DNA of 64,000 nt from HKST-UBA178 sp965223815 (GCA_965223815.1 OZ245019.1:1860001-1924000), one strand, 5' to 3'; positions 1-8,225 are shown, counted from the first letter of the stretch. Numbers and translations are program-made. Notes: a model not told the origin generated them from the sequence alone.

Positions 1-507
1 TGGACCAGCACGTTCGAGATCTCGTACTGATCGACTTTTTCATCGATCCGCCGGCCAGGTTTCGGGGGGGTGTTCGTCTTCATCGTGCTGGCCCACGATT
101 GGCGGCGAATTGTTCACTTCAATGTGACAGAACATCCTACGTCGCAGTGGACTGAGCAACAGATCGTCGAAGCGTTTCCATTCGATGCCGAGCCGAGTTA
201 TCTGATTCGAAATGGCGACGGCGTATATGGCGAGCGCGTTAGGCGGAGGATTAAAAGCCTGGGTATTGACGAGATCATTACGGCCCCTGTGTCACCGTGG
301 CAAAACGCCTATGCGGAAAGAGTAATCGGGGCGCTACGCCGAGAACTTTTCAACCACGTCATTGTGCTCAGCGAGCGGCATCTCAAGCGACTCATGTCGT
401 CGTATCTGGACTACTACCATCCATGGCGAACACTTCAGTCCTTGAACAGCGATGTGACGGATGGTCGTCCCGTACGAGCAGCAGAACCCTGCAATGTTAT
501 TGAATAA
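1..507 (+). pseudogene. Integrase-core (rve) transposase remnant, frameshifted
   Basis: The encoded protein resembles the DDE integrase core of transposases with an rve domain: a stretch ending IVHFNVTEHPT, the block around RNGDGVYGER, and the SPWQNAYAERVIG block that carries the catalytic Glu. The reading frame is broken. Residues before base 64 (DLVLIDFFIDPP) lie in frame 3, and the rest lies in frame 1. The switch falls at a run of seven G at 64-70, so one base gained or lost there explains it. The N-terminus lies outside the window. The catalytic Asp block reads RNGD where relatives usually have RDxD, so activity is doubtful even without the frameshift. No terminal repeat was found, so the element's ends are unknown. 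Confidence 0.8.
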
Positions 508-700
508 CCGGCCGTCCACGGTCTTCATCATGTTTATCTTCCGAGGGCTGCATGAATTTACGGGATGCACACGTAGTTAAATGCCCCATTCTGAATCAAT
601 TGACGACACTAGGAATACGTCAGTCGGAACACATCCCTGTCGTTTAAATAGTAGCCTCTCGTGCAGGAGGTTTACGGTATCCCTTCATCAACTAGGATTC

Positions 701-738
701 ATGCAACAAAGTCTCATGCAACTAATAAACAGTTGCAT
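701..738. promoter_or_regulatory. Inverted repeat upstream of hicA, candidate HicB operator
   Basis: ATGCAACT (716-723) and AGTTGCAT (731-738) form a perfect 8-bp inverted repeat with a 7-bp spacer. A further ATGCAAC half-site lies at 701-707. The set lies 48 bp before the hicA start. HicB antitoxins with a C-terminal DNA-binding domain usually repress their own operon, so an operator role is inferred from position and symmetry only. Confidence 0.45.
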
Positions 739-785
739 TAGCTTATGAAAGCGCTAAACTATCAGTCACTAAATTGGAGTTGCTG

Positions 786-1034
786 GTGGGAAAGCACGAA
801 AAACTCATAGCCAAACTTAGGCGGGTTCCGGCAGACTTCACATGGCAGGATTTAAAGGTCTTGTTGAAAGCACTGGGCTACCAGGAAATCCAAGGCAGTG
901 GTTCTAGGGTGAAGTTCGATAATGGTAATGCGGATCAGATGATTAATCTGCATAAACCTCACCCCGGAAATATCGTGAAGCGCTACGCGCTCCGGCAACT
1001 GATCGAGAAACTGGAACAAGGTGGGTTGATATGA
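786..1034 (+). CDS. hicA: HicA-family mRNA interferase toxin
   Basis: This protein of about 82 residues matches HicA toxins, small double-stranded-RNA-binding-fold ribonucleases that cut mRNA and are held inactive by HicB. Visible family features are the N-terminal GKHEKLIAKL segment, the GYQEIQGSGS turn, and the late LHKPHPGNIVKRYALRQLIEKL segment. The residue that is His in many HicA proteins (G-S-H) seems replaced in GSGSRVKF, so catalytic competence is uncertain. GTG at 786 was chosen because GGAG at 776-779 sits six bases upstream; the alternative TTG at 774 would place that ribosome-binding site inside the gene. The stop overlaps the hicB start by four bases (ATGA), typical of a co-translated toxin-antitoxin pair. 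Confidence 0.85.
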   Translation: MGKHEKLIAKLRRVPADFTWQDLKVLLKALGYQEIQGSGSRVKFDNGNADQMINLHKPHPGNIVKRYALRQLIEKLEQGGLI

Positions 1035-1369
1035 AGCTGATGGAGTACAAAGGTTTTTATGGGTCCGTCGAAGCCAGTGTAGAGGACGGGTGTCTGTTCG
1101 GTAAGCTGGAATTTATCGATCCCCTGGTGAACTATGAGGGAGACACAGTGCAGGAGATAGAGGCCGCGTTTCACGAAGCTGTGGATAACTATATAGAAAG
1201 TTGCGAAGAATTGGGTGTCGAGCCTCAGAAGCCATATAGGGGCACATTTAATGTTCGAATTGGCCAGAAACTTCACAGGGCAGCCGCGATTGCAGCAAAA
1301 CAAAAGGACATTAATTTGAACGAGTTGGTGAAGCTGGCGATTGAGCGCGAAATTGCGGCTCAGCAATAA
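1031..1369 (+). CDS. hicB: HicB-family antitoxin
   Basis: A 112-residue antitoxin partner of HicA. The N-terminal part (residues 1-70, YKGFYGSVEASVEDGCLFGKLEFI then VNYEGDTVQEIEAAFHEAVDNYI in sense) has the partially degraded RNase H-like fold of HicB. The C-terminal part (residues 75-112, from FNVRIGQKLHRAAAIAAKQ) looks like a ribbon-helix-helix DNA-binding domain of the Arc/CopG type. That arrangement implies both toxin neutralisation and autorepression, and the inverted repeat at 716-738 is the obvious candidate operator. It overlaps hicA by four bases. The pair lies between two decayed transposases, consistent with horizontally acquired DNA. Confidence 0.88.
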   Translation: MKLMEYKGFYGSVEASVEDGCLFGKLEFIDPLVNYEGDTVQEIEAAFHEAVDNYIESCEELGVEPQKPYRGTFNVRIGQKLHRAAAIAAKQKDINLNELVKLAIEREIAAQQ

Positions 1370-1408
1370 GGTAAGTGGGGCAGAATCAAGAGAAACAAGG
1401 ACCTTTTA

Positions 1409-2197
1409 CTAAATCTCGTCGATCTCAAGAATACGCAGATTAGTTTGCCATCGGTGATATTCGAAAAGAAGGGCATTGTCAGAGCTAAAGTATGTCGGAG
1501 TACCCATCATAGAAATCGAGCTGTTAAACATTCGGCGCAAGGCCACGCCGTCGACATCACCGGCGTGCACGCCAAAGCCAATGATACGCCACGTGATTTG
1601 ATCCATGATCACAAACACCCAGTGGTTCTTGAACAGAATAGAGCCACATCGAAATCGACCGACGCTCCAGAGACTGTCTTTGGTATGTCAGATGAAGTTA
1701 AGCTTCGAAGATCCACTGTCATCGAGATGAGGGTGGTAGTGCTTTTCGAGCACACGCCTGACCCCATCTTTGTCGATGTTTAACCCGAATGTTTGGTCGA
1801 TCTGCTGCGCTAGCCGCCGGCAGCCTAAGCAAGTATTGTGTTGCGTCAGTTCAATGATATCCTGAGTATGTTTTTTGATGGGCCCTTGGGGCCTGACTAT
1901 CCCCGCTTGGTAGATGAATTCAGCAGTCGATACCCACGCTTCTTGAGCATGTCGTGAAATTAGAAAGTGTCGAAGGCCTGAGAATGAGCGCGACCGCTTA
2001 ATGTGATGCGAGCTGAGAAATAGTGTCTGGAAGCCGAGCAGTACTCTGTCAATTGCAGACAGATCGGATGCACGTTTCCGATACCGGTTAACGATCAGCA
2101 GTTGCTGTTTCCTGAGCAGGTTGTCGGCGACGATGGCCTTGGCCCTGCCAGGCCCCATGAGTCTGGCAAGTGCTGTCAAAAGGTGGGTCAGTAACAC
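1409..2197 (-). pseudogene. Integrase-core transposase remnant, frameshifted and truncated
   Basis: Read on the minus strand, 2197-1688 encodes the N-terminal part of an integrase-catalytic-domain transposase: helix-turn-helix-like region, then GCRRLAQQIDQTFGLNIDKDGVRRVLEKHY. The next block, HTKDSLWSV followed by NHWVFVIMDQITWRIIGFGVHAGDVDGVALRRMFN, is in another frame, so a single frameshift lies near 1688-1692. The gene then ends at 1409 just after the EIDEI segment, before the region that should hold the catalytic Glu. It belongs to the same broad rve superfamily as the remnant at 1-507 but to a clearly different subfamily. No terminal repeats were found. Confidence 0.82.
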
Positions 2198-2726
2198 CAG
2201 CAGTTCTTTCAGGTCAGAGAAGGGTGGAGAAGGTTATGACACTGGAATCAGGAAGTAAAGGCATTCACGGCGTGGTCTACCGATAACCCTTTCGAAGAGG
2301 CTATTAGCCTTGGGACTTCGAGGGGGCGTTTTGAGTGCACGCAGTCCCATGTGTCTAAAGGAGTGGTCGAGCTGGGGGGAGAAGATACCATCACGGTCAT
2401 GGACGAGAAAACGGTAGTGATAGTCCGAGCGGATGACCTGGACAGTAATACGAGTGCAATACGGAAGGGTGTACCAGGACTGCAGGGTTTTAGTTTACGC
2501 TCCAGGTACATGGCCAAGTCGAAAAGAAGTTTGATAATCGTTCGGACACTATCCATGATGACCGGTATCATGCCAGATTAGTTACACTGCTGCGATTCTA
2601 TGTGAACCGCACAGTCGGCGGTTATGGATTTTTAGTTTTCCGGATTACAGGGGGTAAACAGCGTTCCAGAACAGGGTGTGATCGAGGTATTCGTGGTGAA
2701 CTGTCCCAGCCCGTGACCCCGGGTTC
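2198..2726. other. Intergenic stretch without a recognisable gene
   Basis: Open frames exist on both strands (for example 2351-2581 plus and 2248-2571 minus), but neither protein is recognisable. The plus frame can be extended backwards only by assuming a frameshift near 2285. It may be further transposon debris, given the flanking transposase fragment, but nothing decides this. Confidence 0.4.
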
Positions 2727-3677
2727 TCAAAGCGTGTTTGGTACGATGACCTCCGAATGATCGCCTAACGTGGTGCTCCGGTCCTCCGCTTCGACGAACA
2801 CCCGCTTGACTTTGGGGTGAGCCGCCTTGATGTCGGCATCGAGTCGCGAGACGATCCTCTCCACGGTACCCGCGGGAATGTCATCCATGAAATCCAGGCT
2901 CAGAGTGACCAGGATGTACTCCGGCCCCATGTGCATGGTCAGCGCCTCGTTCAGGTGTACGACCTCTGGTATGGACTCCGCGAGCTCGCGTATGCTCTCG
3001 ATGATTTCCGGTTCAGCAGCCTCGCCGATGAGCAATCCTTTCGTCTCGTAGGCGAGCCATGTCGCCGTACCGCCGAGAATCAGGCCGATAAGGACGGACG
3101 CGATGCCATCGAAATAGAGTATCCCGGTTACATCGGCCAGGAAAATCCCGACAAATGCAACCATGAGACCGAGAAGCGCTGCCGAGTCCTCGAACAACAC
3201 GACGAAAATTGACGGGTCTTTGGATCCCTTTACCGCTTCGACATAGGAGCGCTTGCCCTTGACGATGGAGAATTCCTTGACGGCCACGTACAGTGCCCCA
3301 CCCTCGAATACACAGGCTATCCCGAGAACGACATAGTTGATCATGGGGTTGACGATGGGGCGCGGCGAGATCAGGTGCTTGATACCCTCGTAGATGGAGA
3401 TACCGGAACCGATTGCGAATAGGAGAATGGCAACGATGAAGGCCCAGAAATAGATTTCCTTGCCGTGCCCGAAAGGAAACTTCTCGTCCGGTGGCTTCTT
3501 GGAGCGGCTGAGGCCGAGCAGCAACAGCACCTGATTGCCTGTATCCACTACCGAATGAATACCTTCCGACAACATCGCGGAACTGCCGGTCATGAACGCC
3601 GCGATGAATTTGGTTAGTGCGACCAGGGAGTTACCGATGAGCGCTGCATAGATGACTTTTTTGGAGCTGGCGTCCAT
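2727..3677 (-). CDS. Cation diffusion facilitator family transporter
   Basis: A 316-residue inner-membrane metal/proton antiporter of the CDF family, which exports divalent cations such as Zn, Fe or Mn from the cytoplasm. Six membrane segments are visible. The transport site motifs are in place: the SEGIHSVVDTGNQ segment of helix 2 (HxxxD) and the DGIASVLIG segment of helix 5. The FPFGHGKEIYFW stretch resembles the subgroup that includes mammalian SLC30A9. A cytoplasmic C-terminal domain of about 90 residues (from EPEIIESIRELAESI) is the usual dimerisation and metal-sensing domain. No His-rich loop is present, so the metal cannot be named. It stands alone in its orientation with decayed DNA on both sides. 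Confidence 0.9.
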   Translation of the reverse strand: MDASSKKVIYAALIGNSLVALTKFIAAFMTGSSAMLSEGIHSVVDTGNQVLLLLGLSRSKKPPDEKFPFGHGKEIYFWAFIVAILLFAIGSGISIYEGIKHLISPRPIVNPMINYVVLGIACVFEGGALYVAVKEFSIVKGKRSYVEAVKGSKDPSIFVVLFEDSAALLGLMVAFVGIFLADVTGILYFDGIASVLIGLILGGTATWLAYETKGLLIGEAAEPEIIESIRELAESIPEVVHLNEALTMHMGPEYILVTLSLDFMDDIPAGTVERIVSRLDADIKAAHPKVKRVFVEAEDRSTTLGDHSEVIVPNTL

Positions 3678-3990
3678 CGATTCAATCCTGTTGTTTGCTG
3701 GTTTGGCGGCACTGCATACGAACCGAACCTGGACGTTTCAAATTATTTGAAAAGGCCGATTCAAAACCTTAATTGTACCGAAACCATGCCCTAAATTGGT
3801 ATTACATCGTCATGACACCGGTATGGAAATTCGTCAGCGGATGTCGGCTTCTAGGCTTGTGTCCTGTTTAAATCAATGGATCTGTATGTTGATGTGCATC
3901 GGAGATTGACCCGTAAATTGCACTAGAATCCAAGCCGCTGAAACGGGCTGAGTTGGTCCCAGCTGATTGAATAGTCAAAGGAGGGAGTTA
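3678..3990. other. Intergenic stretch, nothing recognised
   Basis: This lies upstream of the CDF transporter gene (minus strand) and before the higB remnant. It must hold the transporter promoter, but no convincing operator, RNA gene or conserved frame was found. Confidence 0.4.
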
Positions 3991-4107
3991 AGCCTGTCAG
4001 GGAGTTTGAAAGGACACTGGGCCATTAAGGTGAGCGGCAACTGGCGACTGACGTTAACACTCGAGGATGGCGACGCGATTTTGGTAGATTATCAGGATTA
4101 CCTCTAG
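3991..4107 (+). pseudogene. higB toxin remnant (C-terminal part)
   Basis: Frame 1 reads LSGSLKGHWAIKVSGNWRL followed by TLTLEDGDAILVDYQDYL and a stop at 4105-4107. This is the C-terminal half of a HigB/RelE-type ribosome-dependent mRNA interferase, with the usual KGHWAIKVSGNWR block. The N-terminal half is missing because an in-frame stop precedes it at 3964-3966. The gene for its antitoxin starts 12 bases downstream, as expected for higBA order. Too little remains to be active. Confidence 0.7.
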
Positions 4108-4118
4108 AGGGTAGAATT

Positions 4119-4444
4119 ATGGCTGCAATACACATCCCCCCCGCACCCAGGCGGTATCATTAGAGAGGATATCCTTCCGGCTATGGAATCGTCGGTCACT
4201 GAGGCAGCCAAGCAAATCAGCCAACTCCAATCCTCCATGGCCGAGATGCAATCCCGGCTGCGCCAGATGATAACCAAGATAAACGACTTTACTCAGCAGA
4301 TTGCTAGCGCCGCCGGGGAGATGTTGTCAGCCACGACCCAGACCAATACCAACATCGCTCGGCAACAATCGGAAACCGAGCAGGTATCCACCGCAATGCA
4401 CGAGCTGGCCGCTACCGCAAGCGAGGTGGCAAAAAGTGTGAGCA
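4119..4444 (+). pseudogene. Chimeric remnant: higA 5' end fused to a chemotaxis receptor fragment
   Basis: ATG at 4119 opens a HigA-like antitoxin (MAAIHIPP). A run of seven C at 4136-4142 shifts the frame; with one C removed it continues HPGGIIREDILPAMESSVTEAAK, the typical HigA start. At about 4213-4216, where HigA should enter its helix-turn-helix, the frame passes into sequence typical of methyl-accepting chemotaxis proteins: QLQSSMAEMQSRLRQM, then coiled-coil signalling-domain sequence ending ATASEVAKSV. The receptor fragment is cut at 4445 by the terminal repeat of an insertion sequence. The junction looks like illegitimate recombination between two dead genes. An open frame from ATG 4183 runs to 4455, but a functional product is unlikely. 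Confidence 0.65.
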
Positions 4445-5894
4445 GGGACTGTTGAAAAAGGCTGATATTCTAGTGTCTGTCGATCAAGAACGAACATGCT
4501 TTATCCGAACTTTCGGGCCTTACGCTCCTGTCAGACAGCGGCCAGTCGTTTGAGATTGATCGCTGCGGCTGTCAAATAGGCCTGTATCGCCATATTACCC
4601 AGACCCCTACGTACCGCTCGTTTCATACCGTGCCATCGCTTCGCTTCAGCGTTGACTCCTTCAATATAACCCCGATGTCGGCAGTACTGGCCGATCTCTT
4701 TGTATTGCCAACGGTGACGACGGCGCCGTGCTCTCAAAAGTGCAGAGTAGCCATCGCTAATGGACACTGTACGCCGATCCACTTTTGGACTTAGGCATTC
4801 GGGACGCAGTGAACAGTGTTTACAGTCACGTGTGCTCGACCTGAAATACCAGCCATGCCAAGCTTTGCTTGAACGGCGCAGCGTTTTGCCTACAGGACAA
4901 CGGACGATTTGGTTTACTTCGTCGTATTTGAACCGCCGCAGCGGTATCACGCTTCGGGGCTTTGGCTCAGCTTTTGCCGGAATCAATGGATCAATACCCC
5001 TATGCTCCAGTGCCTGGTACACCTTGCCATAGGCGTAGCCAGCGTCGGCGGTAACCGTTTCTGGTTTTCGGCCCAGGCGCTGACTGATACGATCAGTTTG
5101 ACTAATAATCTCATTGCCTTCGTTGTAGTCACCCGAGGTAACCGCAACATCGACAACGACGCGCGCCTGGCTATCGGCTGCAATATGGGCTTTATAAGTA
5201 GGTTCAGTAAAGTGACCTCGGCGATCTGTCGCCATTGCGCAATCGGGATCAGTCTGACTAACGCACTTCAAGTGAGTCGCTCGGGCTGGTGGACCCGATA
5301 GCAGAAGCGGTTCATCGATATCTTGGACTAACACCTCCTCTGCGTGGCGCTTGACGAGGCTTTGCAAACTGACATCAGCACGCACCAAAGTTGCATCGAT
5401 ATGAATAAGGTCCCCTACGACCAAGCCGGCTTCAACACAATCCTCCACGGTGCGCTCGAACAACTCCAGAAAACGCTCGCTTCCCCAACGCTGCCGCAGT
5501 CTCGTTAAACTACTGTGATCAGGCAATCTATCCTCCAGGGAATAACCGGCGAACCATCGGATCGCTATATTGACCTGTGCTTCTCTAAGCAGTTTACGAT
5601 CATGAACAATCCCGTGCAGGAAACCAGCCAACATCAGTCTTAGTGCTGCCTCCGGATCGATACTGGGACGCCCGTTATCGGAACAATAGCAGTCAGCCAC
5701 TGCCACGCGTAGCCAGGAAAAATCGACTACTGCGTCGACACGCCTGAGGATATGATCTTGTGGAATAAGTCGTTCAAGCGAGGTGGCAACAAATAACTCA
5801 TGCTGCCATCGATTCTGAGTACCCAGCATCTAATCGCTCCCCATAGAGACTGATATCTATATCAGAACACAAGGCTGCCTTTTTCAACAGTCCC
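4445..5894 (-). mobile_element. Complete insertion sequence, IS1182-type
   Basis: The element is 1450 bp and bounded by perfect 18-bp inverted repeats: GGGACTGTTGAAAAAGGC at 4445-4462 and its complement at 5877-5894. It carries one transposase gene on the minus strand. The transposase architecture suggests the IS1182 family. The flanking bases (agca on the left, actg on the right) show no target-site duplication, and the chemotaxis-receptor sequence on the left does not resume on the right. The insertion was therefore followed by a deletion, or arrived through recombination. Confidence 0.85.
4531..5829 (-). CDS. IS1182-type transposase
   Basis: A 432-residue DDE transposase that appears full length. 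The N-terminal third (about residues 15-115) is a DUF772-type domain containing RPSIDPEAALRLMLAGFL and the SLEDRLPDHSSLTRLRQRWG segment. A DDE core follows, with HIDATLVRAD at about 143-152 supplying one Asp and VTADAGYAYGKV at about 259-270 another. A C-terminal block has a Cys cluster (CKHCSLRPEC) and the YIEGVNAEAKRWHGMKRAVRRG segment with the catalytic Glu. No frameshift or internal stop was seen, so the copy may be active. Terminal repeats lie 65-86 bp outside each end of the gene. Confidence 0.9.
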   Translation of the reverse strand: MLGTQNRWQHELFVATSLERLIPQDHILRRVDAVVDFSWLRVAVADCYCSDNGRPSIDPEAALRLMLAGFLHGIVHDRKLLREAQVNIAIRWFAGYSLEDRLPDHSSLTRLRQRWGSERFLELFERTVEDCVEAGLVVGDLIHIDATLVRADVSLQSLVKRHAEEVLVQDIDEPLLLSGPPARATHLKCVSQTDPDCAMATDRRGHFTEPTYKAHIAADSQARVVVDVAVTSGDYNEGNEIISQTDRISQRLGRKPETVTADAGYAYGKVYQALEHRGIDPLIPAKAEPKPRSVIPLRRFKYDEVNQIVRCPVGKTLRRSSKAWHGWYFRSSTRDCKHCSLRPECLSPKVDRRTVSISDGYSALLRARRRRHRWQYKEIGQYCRHRGYIEGVNAEAKRWHGMKRAVRRGLGNMAIQAYLTAAAINLKRLAAV

Positions 5895-5963
5895 ACTGTA
5901 CCTCGCTACCAGTCAGCTTCCGGAAACACTTCCGACCGCGCGCCCACCAATCTCGGGCAGGCA

Positions 5964-6110
5964 TCAGATATCATCAGTCTGACGCTCCCGAGACATGATA
6001 TAGGGAACTATCCCGGTCACCGTGAGCACAACGAAAGACCCGGTCAACAGAAAGGCGACCAGCGAACTCACGGGCTGCTTGCAATTTACCGTGACAGATT
6101 CTCGTCTTTC
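5964..6110 (-). pseudogene. Possible remnant of a small DUF4405-like membrane protein
   Basis: Downstream of the PepSY gene on the same strand, a frame reads VNCKQPVSSLVAFLLTGSF followed by VVLTVTGIVPYIM and ends at 5964. One transmembrane helix preceded by a short basic segment resembles the start of DUF4405-type membrane proteins. The only good upstream ATG (MKKDENLSR, just after the PepSY stop) is in another frame. The protein also ends after about 40 residues, close to the insertion sequence. It could be a broken gene or chance; confidence is low. Confidence 0.3.
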
Positions 6111-6117
6111 TTCATTA

Positions 6118-6477
6118 TTATTCGCGACCCCTAACTTCGCCGGTTTCCGTGTCGACCTTGAGTTCGCGTAGACGCCCACCAGGGCCGACGAGCTTGAGCT
6201 CGTATATGTCTCGCCCATGTTCCGATTCATGCTCCACTTCAATGATATGGGCGTTTTCTTCCGCGGCGATACGTTCGAGCATAGTCCTGAGCTCGCCAGA
6301 GGATATAGTGATTTCTCGGTGCTGCGTAATATGCTCATTGTGCTCGTATTCGTCCTCCGACTCACGTTCCCCACTGCCACCGAGTCCCAAGTTGCCAAAC
6401 TGCCAGACACCGATAACGGCAAGCAACGCTGCCAATACCACCATCGTCACTACCGCGCCTCTACGCTGTTCAATCAT
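6118..6477 (-). CDS. PepSY-domain membrane-anchored protein
   Basis: A 119-residue protein with one N-terminal membrane helix (about residues 8-28), an acidic and His-containing linker (residues 35-55) and a C-terminal PepSY-type domain. The core of that domain, HIIEVEHESEHGRDIYELKLVGPGGRLRELKVDTETGEV, covers about residues 77-115 and ends with the usual D-x-x-T-G-E-V. Such proteins often sit beside cytochrome b561 and two-component genes and are thought to act at the membrane or periplasmic face; the exact role is unknown. It follows the cytochrome b gene after only seven bases, so the two are co-transcribed. A second PepSY protein is encoded divergently at 7254-7553. Confidence 0.8.
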   Translation of the reverse strand: MIEQRRGAVVTMVVLAALLAVIGVWQFGNLGLGGSGERESEDEYEHNEHITQHREITISSGELRTMLERIAAEENAHIIEVEHESEHGRDIYELKLVGPGGRLRELKVDTETGEVRGRE

Positions 6478-6484
6478 TTCTCTG

Positions 6485-7081
6485 TCATGCGTTCGCTAAC
6501 TTTGATTGCGCTTTTTTTCGTCCAGTAAACATGGAACGCACGAGATTCTCACCGTGGAGCAGGCTCTCGAAGAGTACACCGCCGATGTGAACAGCCACTA
6601 GTGCCAGGGTCAGGTTGGCGAACAACTCATGCGTCTCCTCTAGGGTCTCTGAACTCTGCTCTCCGGTTACACCGAATGCAGTTGCAATGTCACCAAGCAG
6701 GCCCGTCTGGGCTTCCGCTCCGAAAAGCAACATGCCGGAAAGCGAAACAAGCACAAGGCTCATCAATAGCAGTATGATCATTGCGCCACCAGCTGGATTG
6801 TGACCGACATAGCGCGGGGCCCTTAAAGTGATAACCTGTTTCACGTAGCGTATAGTTTGTCCTGGTCCACAAATGAAGTTACCAAACAGGGCGTGGGTAC
6901 TCCCCAGCATGCCCCAGGCAATACGCAGTACCACGAGACTGAATACCAGGTAGCCGGCCCAGACGTGCAACCCCAGCATTTCGTTCTCGACCATGTAGGC
7001 CGTGAAAAAGCCGATCACCAGTGTCCAGTGAAATACCCGCACAAATAGATCCCATACTTTGACTTCACCTGCTTTTTCCAT
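6485..7081 (-). CDS. Cytochrome b561 / b-type membrane cytochrome
   Basis: A 198-residue four-helix membrane protein of the cytochrome b561 (Ni-Fe hydrogenase b-type) family that passes electrons between quinone and a periplasmic or membrane partner through two b hemes. The first helix segment VWDLFVRVFHWTLVIGF carries the first heme His. GLHVWAGYLVFSLVVLRIAWG carries the next, and the last helix ALVAVHIGGVLFESLLHGENLV the others. ATG at 7081 was chosen because GGAAGGGAG lies just upstream; an in-frame start at 7114 is possible but has no such site. The gene is divergent from the PepSY and two-component genes to its right, and a TTTCAG direct repeat lies in the shared gap. Confidence 0.87.
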   Translation of the reverse strand: MEKAGEVKVWDLFVRVFHWTLVIGFFTAYMVENEMLGLHVWAGYLVFSLVVLRIAWGMLGSTHALFGNFICGPGQTIRYVKQVITLRAPRYVGHNPAGGAMIILLLMSLVLVSLSGMLLFGAEAQTGLLGDIATAFGVTGEQSSETLEETHELFANLTLALVAVHIGGVLFESLLHGENLVRSMFTGRKKAQSKLANA

Positions 7082-7163
7082 ATCTCCCTTCCTGCTTTCA
7101 CACTTGATGGTCAAAGCTTAGAGATAGAAGCTGAAATCAAGCTTAATTTCTGGACACGACAGT

Positions 7164-7180
7164 TTTCAGTTTGGTTTCAG
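7164..7180. promoter_or_regulatory. Direct repeat TTTCAG-N5-TTTCAG, candidate response-regulator site
   Basis: TTTCAG occurs at 7164-7169 and 7175-7180, an 11-bp period that puts both copies on the same helix face, as for many OmpR/PhoP-type regulators. The site lies in the divergent gap between the cytochrome b gene and the PepSY/two-component genes. The same spaced repeat recurs at 9588-9604. A role for the adjacent regulator is inferred. Confidence 0.45.
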
Positions 7181-7253
7181 GTAGTATTGTTATCTTAAGA
7201 AAGTGAGAAAACCTCTTTTTATAACCGATGTGACGGCTTACGTCTGGTGGGGT

Positions 7254-7553
7254 ATGAAAAACTTACTAATCACAGGCTTCATCTTGGCGGTGATAATTTC
7301 AAGTCTTGCGCTGGGCGAGAGCGACCACCAGCTATCCCGACGTCTGATGGAAAAGGGAGAAATTCTTCCCCTTCAAAAAGCCTTGGGTCACATTGAGGTA
7401 GAGAGATCGGGTCGCATTTTGGAAGTTGAGCTGGAAAGCGAGGGCGGACGCCACGTTTACAAGATAGAGCTGCTTGGTGATGGGGGCAGGGTATGGGAAT
7501 ACAAGCTTGACGCAACCACCGGTGAAGTTCTCGAACTAGAGTTAGAGGATTAG
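7254..7553 (+). CDS. Exported PepSY-domain protein
   Basis: A 99-residue protein starting MKNLLITGFILAVIISSLALG, a clear Sec signal peptide, so the mature part is periplasmic. It is essentially one PepSY domain: LPLQKALGHIEVERSGRILEVELESE and then YKIELLGDGGRVWEYKLDATTGEVLELE. ATG at 7254 was preferred to the in-frame GTG at 7203 because only the shorter form puts the signal peptide at the N-terminus. It precedes the response-regulator gene by three bases and so heads the two-component operon. Periplasmic PepSY proteins beside PhoP/QseB-type systems may modulate the sensor or a membrane protease, but no specific role can be read from the sequence. Confidence 0.8.
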   Translation: MKNLLITGFILAVIISSLALGESDHQLSRRLMEKGEILPLQKALGHIEVERSGRILEVELESEGGRHVYKIELLGDGGRVWEYKLDATTGEVLELELED

Positions 7554-7556
7554 TCA

Positions 7557-8225
7557 TTGCGCCTTCTGTTAATTGAAGACGATAAGTTGATGGCCGAATC
7601 ATTGCAGCGCCAGTTGGAACGGCACGGCTATGCTGTAGATTGGTCCGACAATGGTGTCGACGGTGAGTTTATGGGGGAGGCTGAACCTTACGATATTGTG
7701 ATACTCGACCTAGGGCTCCCACAAAGGCCTGGCCTTGAAGTGCTGTTGAATTGGCGGCGTAAAGGAAACCGTGTGCCGGTCATTGTGCTTACTGCTCGTG
7801 ATGCCTGGCACGAGCGGGTAGATGGGTTTAAGGCGGGGGCGGACGACTATCTTGGCAAGCCCTTTCATGTAGAAGAGCTGGTGGTTCGAATTCAGGCTCT
7901 GATCAGACGCAGTCATAACATGCCGGGAGAATTTGTAAAAAGCGGCAACCTGATGCTGGACGAGGAACGTCAACGAGTGCTCCTCCCCGGGGGACAAACC
8001 CTTGAACTCACCGGTACTGAGTTCCGGCTTTTGCGCTATTTCATGCTACACCCCGGAAAAGTGCTGTCGAAGAGTCGTCTTACGGAGCATGTCTACGAAC
8101 AAGATTTCGACCGCGACAGCAATCTGATCGAGGTATACGTGCGAAGACTACGGGATAAATTGGGTGATGAGTGGATCCTGACTCGCCGGGGTCAGGGCTA
8201 TATCTTCGTGCCGGAGGAGAAATGA
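7557..8225 (+). CDS. OmpR/PhoB-family response regulator
   Basis: A 222-residue DNA-binding response regulator. The receiver domain (1-115) has the acidic pair ED at 7-8, the phospho-acceptor Asp51 in VILDLGLP, Thr in VLTARD and Lys in GKPF. The winged-helix effector domain (125-220) contains the LTGTEFRLLRYFMLHPGKVLS segment and ends with TRRGQGYIFVPE. Overall it resembles the QseB/PmrA/PhoP subgroup. The start is TTG (7557), three bases after the PepSY stop; no better start precedes the conserved RLLLIEDD. The stop overlaps the kinase start by four bases (ATGA). The TTTCAG repeats on both sides of the operon are candidate targets. Confidence 0.93.
   Translation: MRLLLIEDDKLMAESLQRQLERHGYAVDWSDNGVDGEFMGEAEPYDIVILDLGLPQRPGLEVLLNWRRKGNRVPVIVLTARDAWHERVDGFKAGADDYLGKPFHVEELVVRIQALIRRSHNMPGEFVKSGNLMLDEERQRVLLPGGQTLELTGTEFRLLRYFMLHPGKVLSKSRLTEHVYEQDFDRDSNLIEVYVRRLRDKLGDEWILTRRGQGYIFVPEEK

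Noticed and set aside
2248..2581. Overlapping open frames on both strands after the second transposase remnant
   Set aside because: Neither protein could be assigned, and the plus frame needs an assumed frameshift to extend. Left as unassigned DNA.
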